A stretch of DNA of 64,000 nt from Calidifontibacter indicus (GTDB lineage Bacteria; Actinomycetota; Actinomycetes; Actinomycetales; Dermatophilaceae). Made by a program: the position numbers and the translations under genes. How positions within the stretch are numbered: the first letter of the stretch is position 1; each line of letters starts with the position of its first letter. Location of the stretch: contig NZ_QTUA01000001.1 of the NCBI RefSeq assembly GCF_003386865.1, forward strand, positions 2,480,001 to 2,544,000, read 5' to 3'. This document shows, piece after piece, positions 58,129-64,000 of the stretch. The notes under the pieces are model-generated. The model did no database searches, had not been told where the DNA came from, and saw nothing but the letters and a program-made list of their open reading frames with translations.

Positions 58129-59601
58129 ATGCGCGACTTGCGGTTCGTCGGTGTCGACGACGAAGGCACTCGGCTCCTCCTCGTCGATGAGGACGGTCAG
58201 CAGCATCAGGTTCAGATCGACGACGCCCTGCGTAGTGCGGTGCGGACGGTCCGTCCGCGTAGCTCGGACGAGGGTGTCGACCCAAACGTTCGTCCGCGTG
58301 ACGTGCAGGCGATGCTGCGGTCGGGTCTGACCATCGACGAGGTAGCCGAACGCACGGGTTGGTCGCCGACGAAGGTCGGTCTGTTCGAGCCGCCCATTCG
58401 CGCCGAGCGCGACCACGTCGCGACGACGGCGCAGCGGTTGCCGCTGCACACCCGCGTCGCCGGCCGTGACCAGACCTCGACCGTCGGCGAGCGGGTCGGT
58501 GAGCGCCTTGCGCACCGCGGGGTCGAGGCCGCCGACATCACGTGGAACGCCTACCGCGGCGACCGCGGCTGGACGATCGAGTGCCGTTTTCCGGCCGGTG
58601 GCCGCCCGCGGGTCGCGACCTGGCGTTACGACGCGCAGACGCAGAGCCTCCACCCGACCGACGACGAAGCTCGTTGGTTGAGCGAGGAGGAGCAGCAGCC
58701 GGCGAACCTCCCCTTCGGTCGCACCACACCGGCCTCCGGGGTCTACGACGTCGTGGCCGAGGGTGGCCTCGACCAGTCGGCGCCCGCGGCGCGACCCGTG
58801 CAGCGCCAGTCGGCTCCGAAGATCCCGCACGCGCGGGTCGACGAGGCCGAGGTGGCGACCAAGCAGGAGCCCGAGGCCGAGCCGGCCGCAGCGGAGCCGG
58901 AGGTCGAGGAGACCGAGCAGAAGCACAGCGGTCCCGTCGACCTCGTGTCGGTGATGCGTGAACGGTCGAAGGCGCGGCGCCGCTCCGGCGGCCGGCGCAA
59001 GACCGACAACTCCCCCAACCATCCGGCCGGCAAGGGTCAGTCGGCCTCCGCCGAGCACCCGGACGACGAGTCCGCCGTCGAGGAGGTCGACGAGGCCACC
59101 ATCGGCGCGGAGCACGGCGAGCAGGTTGCCCCGCACAAGCCGTCCGTCGACGACCTGGGTCACGACCCGGTGACGGGCACGGCCGACCTGTTCGGGCTGA
59201 AAGAGGTCGAGCCGCTGCGTCGCGAGGTGGTTCAGCCGGCCACCGAGCAGCCCACCGAGCAGCCCACCGAGGACGCGAAGGAGCCCACCGCGGAGCCGGA
59301 CGCGCAGCCCGACGAGGACGCTGTCGACGAGGCGGCTGCGGACAGCTCCCCTGACGACGCGTCGGACGACGTGTCGGACGAGCCCACCACCGACGAGTCC
59401 GACGAGTCCGACGAGTCCGTCGAGGACGCGGAGCCGAAGCCGGCCGCGGTGAAGGCCGCACCCACGCCCGAGCCGGAAAGTGCGCCGAAGCGCGAGTCGG
59501 AGAGCATCGTGCCGGAGCGTCCGAGCCAGGCCCGCAAGGGACGTCCGGCGGTGCCGAGCTGGGACGACATCATGTTCGGCAAGCGCGGCCCGAAGGGCTG
59601 A
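58129..59601 (+). CDS. sepH: Septation protein SepH
   Basis: A 490-residue protein. The N-terminal DUF3071 domain (MRDLRFVGVDDEGTRLLLVD, to about residue 160) contains an HTH-like PRDVQAMLRSGLTIDEVAER-type segment followed by GWSPTKVGLFEPPI, the region known to stimulate FtsZ assembly in Streptomyces. A long acidic, Pro/Glu/Thr-rich disordered region follows, and the end VPSWDDIMFGKRGPKG is the conserved SepH tail. ATG start at 58129 with GGAAGG upstream. It is divergent from hemH and ends 3 nt from the convergent MFS gene. Confidence 0.93.
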   Translation: MRDLRFVGVDDEGTRLLLVDEDGQQHQVQIDDALRSAVRTVRPRSSDEGVDPNVRPRDVQAMLRSGLTIDEVAERTGWSPTKVGLFEPPIRAERDHVATTAQRLPLHTRVAGRDQTSTVGERVGERLAHRGVEAADITWNAYRGDRGWTIECRFPAGGRPRVATWRYDAQTQSLHPTDDEARWLSEEEQQPANLPFGRTTPASGVYDVVAEGGLDQSAPAARPVQRQSAPKIPHARVDEAEVATKQEPEAEPAAAEPEVEETEQKHSGPVDLVSVMRERSKARRRSGGRRKTDNSPNHPAGKGQSASAEHPDDESAVEEVDEATIGAEHGEQVAPHKPSVDDLGHDPVTGTADLFGLKEVEPLRREVVQPATEQPTEQPTEDAKEPTAEPDAQPDEDAVDEAAADSSPDDASDDVSDEPTTDESDESDESVEDAEPKPAAVKAAPTPEPESAPKRESESIVPERPSQARKGRPAVPSWDDIMFGKRGPKG

Positions 59602-59604
59602 CGC

Positions 59605-61224
59605 TCAGCCGCGGCGGTCGCGCGGCGGGTGCATCGCCTGCTTGCGGCTGATGCCCACGGTCGGGCTGTCGTGCACCCGGTCGTACGGTTCGTTGCCGCT
59701 GCGGACGGTGCGTCCGGTGTGCCACCAGAGCACGAGCACCGCCCACACCACGAGCACGGCCGCCGAGAGATACATGCCGAGATGCGCGTTCGTCGGGATC
59801 GCGACGGCGATGATGCCGCCGATCACCCAGGACAGCTGCAGCAGTGTCTCGGAGCGGCCGAAGACGCTGGTGCGCATGTGTTCGGGCACGCGGTCCTGGA
59901 TCAATGAGTCGAGCGCGAGCTTGCCCAACTGCTGTCCGACACCGGCGACGAGCGCCACCAGGACGGCCGTCCACAGGCGGAAGTTCAACGCCGCGAACAC
60001 CACCACGGCAGCGTCGACGATCAACATCACCAGGACGATGATCCGCGGTGAAGCAACCTTCATCAGGTTGCCCATCACCGTGCCAAGAGCATTGCCGAGT
60101 CCCGCTGCGCCGAGCACGAGGGCCAGCAACTGGGTCTGCTTGTTCTCCCAGCCCGGGAACGGTTCGGCGCGCATCAGGAAGGCCATGAACAGCGTCAGGA
60201 AGCCGGACAGCCAGCGGAGGCCGGCGTTCGCCCGCAGCGCGGAGATGACGTCGCCGGAGATCGGAAACTTCGTCTTGCGCCGGAACATCGGCGCGGGCTT
60301 CTCGCCGATGGTCGAGTCGACCCGGGGTGGCAGCAGGATCGCCAAAATCGTGCCGATCGTGAACAGGACGAAGGCAACTCGCAGTGCCCACTCCGACCCG
60401 CCGAACTTCGCCGCACCACCGGCAAGTGCACCGGCCATGACGGCGCCGACGACTCCGGCCAGCGACAGCCGGCTGTTGGCCTTCACCAGCGTCATCGAAT
60501 CGGGCAGCAGGCGTGGGGTCGCCGCGGATCGGCTGACCAGATACGCCTTGGACGAGACCAGCACGCACATTGCGACCGGGAACAGCAGGGTGGATTCAGC
60601 GGCAACCGCTCCTGCGAGCACCCAACAGAAGAAGGCGCGGATCGCGAGCGTGCCGCCGATCGCCCACCGGCGACCGTGGCGCAGGCGGTCGAGCACGGGA
60701 CCGATCAGGGGCGCGACGATCGCGAACGGAAGCATTGTGAGGAGCAGGAACAGCAGCGTCTGGGTCTTGGCCTGCTCCCCGGGTGCGGCGAAGAAGACGG
60801 TGCCGGCCAGACCGATGGCGACGGCGGCGTCGCCGGCCGAACTGAACGCGTGCACCTCGATGAGGCGGCCGAGACCGGACTCACCGGCGCCGTGCGAGTT
60901 GCTCGCCCGACGGGCAGCCTTCAGGGTGCTTCGTCCGGCACCGGCGGTCATCCGGGCGACAGCGCCGGCCGAGCGTGCTACCCCTCGACCGACTACCCGG
61001 GTGCGCGAGGACGGCATCGCGGTGCCACCTGACGGTCCATCTCGGCGGTCGGCGTACCTGTCGTCGAACCGGCGTCGGTCACGGCGATCGTCGTCGTCAC
61101 GTCCGTACTGGGATTCGTGGCCACGATCGTCGTAGCGGCGGCACTCCCGCCGCCGGTCGTCCGGGTGCTCCGTGCGCGGGCGCGGCAACGGGGCGGTGGG
61201 CCGGTGTTCGTCCCGCTCGCTCAT
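59605..61224 (-). CDS. MFS transporter
   Basis: A 539-residue protein. Residues 1-115 are hydrophilic, Arg/Asp-rich (RDDDDRRDRRRFDDRYADRR); then about twelve helices, with EVHAFSSAGDAAVAIGLAGT, LIGPVLDRLRHGRRWAIGGT (the MFS loop 2-3 motif), LLFLLLTMLPFAIVAPL, and LVALVAGVGQQLGKLALDSL. Substrate unknown. The long charged N-terminus is unusual; an ATG at about 61017 (MPSSRTRVVGRG) would give a shorter protein of about 470 residues, and both are possible. Confidence 0.82.
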   Translation of the reverse strand: MSERDEHRPTAPLPRPRTEHPDDRRRECRRYDDRGHESQYGRDDDDRRDRRRFDDRYADRRDGPSGGTAMPSSRTRVVGRGVARSAGAVARMTAGAGRSTLKAARRASNSHGAGESGLGRLIEVHAFSSAGDAAVAIGLAGTVFFAAPGEQAKTQTLLFLLLTMLPFAIVAPLIGPVLDRLRHGRRWAIGGTLAIRAFFCWVLAGAVAAESTLLFPVAMCVLVSSKAYLVSRSAATPRLLPDSMTLVKANSRLSLAGVVGAVMAGALAGGAAKFGGSEWALRVAFVLFTIGTILAILLPPRVDSTIGEKPAPMFRRKTKFPISGDVISALRANAGLRWLSGFLTLFMAFLMRAEPFPGWENKQTQLLALVLGAAGLGNALGTVMGNLMKVASPRIIVLVMLIVDAAVVVFAALNFRLWTAVLVALVAGVGQQLGKLALDSLIQDRVPEHMRTSVFGRSETLLQLSWVIGGIIAVAIPTNAHLGMYLSAAVLVVWAVLVLWWHTGRTVRSGNEPYDRVHDSPTVGISRKQAMHPPRDRRG

Positions 61225-61276
61225 CGCCTCGTCCCCTGCCCGGCGTCCATGTCGATCATGCTTCCATCCGCCGGTG

Positions 61277-61978
61277 TCACTGCCCGGGTGAAGTATCGCC
61301 CATCGGCGCCGAAGGCAGGGGGCACAATCCGAGATCGAAGGGAAGAATGTCCGCGGAACCGCTCTGCAGGCGGGCGGCGGCCGAGGTCATCCGGCGCATG
61401 TAATGACGTCGACACAGCACCTCGTACTCGACCGCGTGCGCGGTTTCGCCGGCGACGTCGCCGACGACGACCTGTTCGCCCTCGATGACCATGTGTCCGT
61501 CGACGACGCGGGCGTTGTGAGTGGCACCGCGACCGCACCAGCACAGCGCCTCGACCTGCGGCACCTGCAACCTGTCGGCGAGTTCGATCAGTCGCTTCGA
61601 ACCCGGGAAGAGCTGGGTTCGAAAGTCGGCCATGATGCCGAACGCGTACACGTCGATGTCGCATTCGTCGACGACCCGCGCGAGCTGCTCGATCTGCTCC
61701 GGCTCGTAGAACTGGGCCTCGTCGCAGATGACGTAATGGATCTCGCGACCATGGGCGGTCTGCGCGATGACCAGTTCCCAGAAGTCCAGCTCGTCGGTCA
61801 CCTCGACCGCCTCACGCGACAGGCCGAGACGGGAGGAGAGAACGGCCGCGCCGGCGCGGTCGTTCTTGGTGAAGATGAGTCCTTCGCGCCCGCGCGCTCG
61901 GTGGTTGTGCTCCATCTGCAGGGCGAGTGTGGACTTGCCGCAGTCCATGGTGCCGGAGAAGAAGACGAGTTCAGCCAC
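61277..61978 (-). CDS. tdk: Thymidine kinase
   Basis: A 233-residue type II thymidine kinase: P-loop FFSGTMDCGKSTLALQM, the base-of-lasso VICDEAQFYEPEQIEQLA with the catalytic Glu, AFGIMADFRTQLFPGSKRL, a zinc site CWCGRGATHNAR with the second Cys pair CRRHY, and VVDGHMVIEGEQVVVGD. It salvages thymidine to dTMP. GTG start at 61978 overlaps the end of the large NB-ARC gene by 8 bases. A Ser/Pro tail of about 25 residues extends past the usual end. Confidence 0.93.
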   Translation of the reverse strand: MAELVFFSGTMDCGKSTLALQMEHNHRARGREGLIFTKNDRAGAAVLSSRLGLSREAVEVTDELDFWELVIAQTAHGREIHYVICDEAQFYEPEQIEQLARVVDECDIDVYAFGIMADFRTQLFPGSKRLIELADRLQVPQVEALCWCGRGATHNARVVDGHMVIEGEQVVVGDVAGETAHAVEYEVLCRRHYMRRMTSAAARLQSGSADILPFDLGLCPLPSAPMGDTSPGQ

Positions 61979-64000
61979 GAGGTACGACTGTAGATGCCGA
62001 GTCCGCTCGGCCCGACAGGGGACGCGAGTGACCAGCTGTGTCGCCGCACAGAGCTCGTTCTCGTTGCCGCTGCAGATCCGCCGCAATACCTTCCTCCCCG
62101 CGCTGTCGACAGATCTGCAGAGCGATGTCCCAGTGTTCGATGGCGTCGTCCCACATGCCGGCTTCGGCCAGCGCGGAGGCCATCCGCGTCCGGATTCCGG
62201 CTTCCCACTGCCTCGCGCCACGCGCGTCGACGAGGGACAGACCGGATTCCATGAGTTCGAGGCCACGGGCGCGGTCACCGGCTCCGAGATGCCAACGGCC
62301 GAGTTCGTCGAGTGCTTCGGTCTCCAACTCGCGATCGCCACAGGCACGCGCGGACGCCACCGCGTCCTCCAGCAACTGTCTGGCCGGCTCACGCTGTCCG
62401 AGCCGCCTGCGCATGACGCCCACGTTGATCAGACCCATGCAGCGGCCACGCTCATTGCCGATGCGTTCGAAGATCTCCAGCGAGCGGGTCGCGGCATCCA
62501 GCCCCTCGTGCAGGTGCTCGTCACGGCACAGTTGCACTCCGACGTCGCGCAGCGCCGCCGCCTCCAGGAAGTCGTCCTTGGCTTGTCGGGCGAGTTCCAG
62601 TGCGCGGACCGCGAACCCGTAGGCGGTCGGCGCGCCGACGCGACCGGAGCTCAGTGACAGTGCCATCGCCGCCGCGGCCTGCAGCCTCGGCGAGCCGAGT
62701 TCCTCGGCAATACGGTCCGCCTCGTGCGCCGACCTCAGACTCTCCTGGTGCTCGCCTCGCGAGGTCTGTGCCGTGGAGAGATCCAGCAACAAGGACGCCC
62801 GCAGCACCGGTTCCTGACCGACCGAGGTGCGCAGTGCGTCCTGGAGATGCTGGGACCAGTCGAAAAACATCGACCGAGTGGTGCAGTACGCCGTGAAGGC
62901 CAGCGCCAGCAGCACGGACTCGCGTTGTTCCGCTTCGTCCTGCGACGACAGTCCGCTGGCCAACAGTTCGCGGATGTGGTCGACCTCGAGGGCGATCGCC
63001 GACAACGACCCCACCGCGTCGAAGTCGTGCGGCCAATCCTGCGCGTGGTGCTGCGCCAAGCCCTCGGGGTGGCTCGGACGCACCTGCTCGCGGGCAGTCC
63101 AACCCAAGGCGGCGTACGCGCGCCGGCAGCGACGCCTGATCCCGGCGACCTCGGCGTCGTCGAGTTCATCGGCAAGTTCGCGTGCGTGGTCGTGGACGAG
63201 GTCGTGAACACTGAACTGCCCCGGGCCGATGCTGTCCAGCAGGCTCGTGTCGGTCAGCCGCTCCAACGCGGCCCGCGCACGGTCCAGCGAGATGTCGGCC
63301 AGCGCTGCCGCGGTGACGACCGAGACCGAGCGCCTGCGCAGAATCCCGATCCGCACGAACAGACGGTGTGCATCGTCGAGGTCACCGCGCCCCGTCTCCA
63401 GATGCCACAACGTCTCTTCGATGCACCTGCGGACGGCGACATCGCCGATCCGCAACTCATGAAGGCGATCGCCCTGTCTCGCAACGCGTTCGGCCAGGTA
63501 GGAGACCGGCCACGACGTGCGGCGCTGGAGCCGCGCACCGATGATCTTGATGGCGAGCGGCAGGCCCGCACAACTGTGCAGCAGGGACGCTGTCGCCTCC
63601 GGTTCGGCTTCCAGACGTGGCGCACCGACGAGGTCCTGCAGCAACGCGCGACCAGCCCGGTCATCGAGCACCGGCACCGCCACGTGCACCAGATCCACGC
63701 CGAGCGGTGGCGCGGCGCGTCCACTGACCAGCAGGACGCAGTCGCCTCCGGGCACGAGATCGTCCAGTGGAAGGTCGGGGGGCATGTCGTCCAGCACGAT
63801 CAGCAACTTTCGACCCGCGCTGAGCGATCGGTACATGGCGACCGCGGCCGCACGTCGGGTCGGTACGGGCGTGCCTTCAGCGAGTAGCGACTCAAGGACG
63901 AAGGACAGGGCGTCGTCCGCTGTCAACGCCGAACCTCGCTGTCCCCCACACATATCGAGGTGAATCCGGCCGTCGGTGAATTCGTCGGCCAACAGGTGCG
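61971..64000 (-). CDS. NB-ARC/TPR regulator-type protein (5' end outside window)
   Basis: At least 676 residues, open to the right edge. The visible part starts inside a STAND NTPase domain: LLIVLDDMPPDLPLDDLVPG (Walker B-like), CVLLVSGR, CAGLPLAIKIIGARLQRRTS (the GLPL motif), then a winged-helix region (VRIGILRRRSVSVVTAAALA, FSVHDLVHDHARELA) and TPR-like helices from about residue 330 (LLDLSTAQTSRGEHQESLRS, MGLINVGVMRRRLGQREPAR). This is the C-terminal plan of AfsR/SARP-type regulators; the N-terminal DNA-binding part, if any, is out of view. The stop lies inside tdk. Confidence 0.8.
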   Translation of the reverse strand, partial: HLLADEFTDGRIHLDMCGGQRGSALTADDALSFVLESLLAEGTPVPTRRAAAVAMYRSLSAGRKLLIVLDDMPPDLPLDDLVPGGDCVLLVSGRAAPPLGVDLVHVAVPVLDDRAGRALLQDLVGAPRLEAEPEATASLLHSCAGLPLAIKIIGARLQRRTSWPVSYLAERVARQGDRLHELRIGDVAVRRCIEETLWHLETGRGDLDDAHRLFVRIGILRRRSVSVVTAAALADISLDRARAALERLTDTSLLDSIGPGQFSVHDLVHDHARELADELDDAEVAGIRRRCRRAYAALGWTAREQVRPSHPEGLAQHHAQDWPHDFDAVGSLSAIALEVDHIRELLASGLSSQDEAEQRESVLLALAFTAYCTTRSMFFDWSQHLQDALRTSVGQEPVLRASLLLDLSTAQTSRGEHQESLRSAHEADRIAEELGSPRLQAAAAMALSLSSGRVGAPTAYGFAVRALELARQAKDDFLEAAALRDVGVQLCRDEHLHEGLDAATRSLEIFERIGNERGRCMGLINVGVMRRRLGQREPARQLLEDAVASARACGDRELETEALDELGRWHLGAGDRARGLELMESGLSLVDARGARQWEAGIRTRMASALAEAGMWDDAIEHWDIALQICRQRGEEGIAADLQRQRERALCGDTAGHSRPLSGRADSASTVVPRG

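Overview
The window is high-GC DNA with strong G/C third-position bias, many GTG and TTG starts and a gene set typical of Actinomycetota. It carries the coproporphyrin branch of haem synthesis (HemE, HemY, HemQ, HemH), SepH, DUF3000, DUF3710 and DUF4193 proteins, TIGR02611/PGPGW protein, stand-alone LigC and polymerase-domain end-joining enzymes, and HTH-fused MurA. The run trmA-like / trkA / trkA / OB-fold / DUF3710 / dut / DUF4193 / suhB matches the order around ceoB-ceoC in mycobacteria. The overall set suggests an order Micrococcales chromosome, perhaps Dermacoccaceae or a relative. That placement is my inference.

Positions 1-5134 look like the end of an integrated and decayed accessory segment. 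They hold a truncated epoxide-hydrolase gene divergent from a MarR regulator, a small YjzC-type gene behind the window's longest non-coding stretch, a broken TetR remnant, an orphan protein of unknown function, an IS1380-type transposase remnant, and a large serine integrase that has lost its catalytic domain. The integrase reading frame runs into the 3' half of a tRNA-Val(CAC) gene, which marks the likely attachment site. From 5213 rightwards the content is mostly core.

Core region, left to right: pabB-pabC-PGPGW operon; two partly duplicated tRNA clusters (Gly-Val and Gly-Cys-Val) flanking a ferredoxin-reductase-type flavoprotein; YihY/BrkB protein; glycogen debranching enzyme; PPK2; RibD-type reductase; an alpha/beta hydrolase; convergent ligC and polymerase-domain genes; a secreted nuclease; msrB; hemY-hemQ below a MocR regulator that is divergent from a YczE membrane protein; hemE; an EamA transporter; DUF3000 and RNase D; a beta-oxidation pair (thiolase plus FadB-type dehydrogenase); an HTH-MurA fusion; GDPD; a frameshifted unknown gene; an APH-fold kinase; dxs; an acyl-CoA ligase; flavohaemoglobin; a branched-chain amino-acid ABC operon (livF-G-H-M plus binding protein); aconitase; the conserved trkA-suhB-hemH block; sepH; an MFS transporter; thymidine kinase; and a large NB-ARC/TPR protein cut by the right edge.

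Regulatory DNA worth notice: perfect or near-perfect palindromes sit before the HTH-MurA gene, aconitase, flavohaemoglobin and MarR genes and between ligC and the polymerase-domain gene; half-sites sit between the MocR and YczE genes; a CRP-like site precedes the liv operon; and five 13-bp tandem repeats lie just upstream of hemE. At least three broken reading frames can each be restored by adding single bases to short G/C runs, which could mean young pseudogenes or consensus errors.
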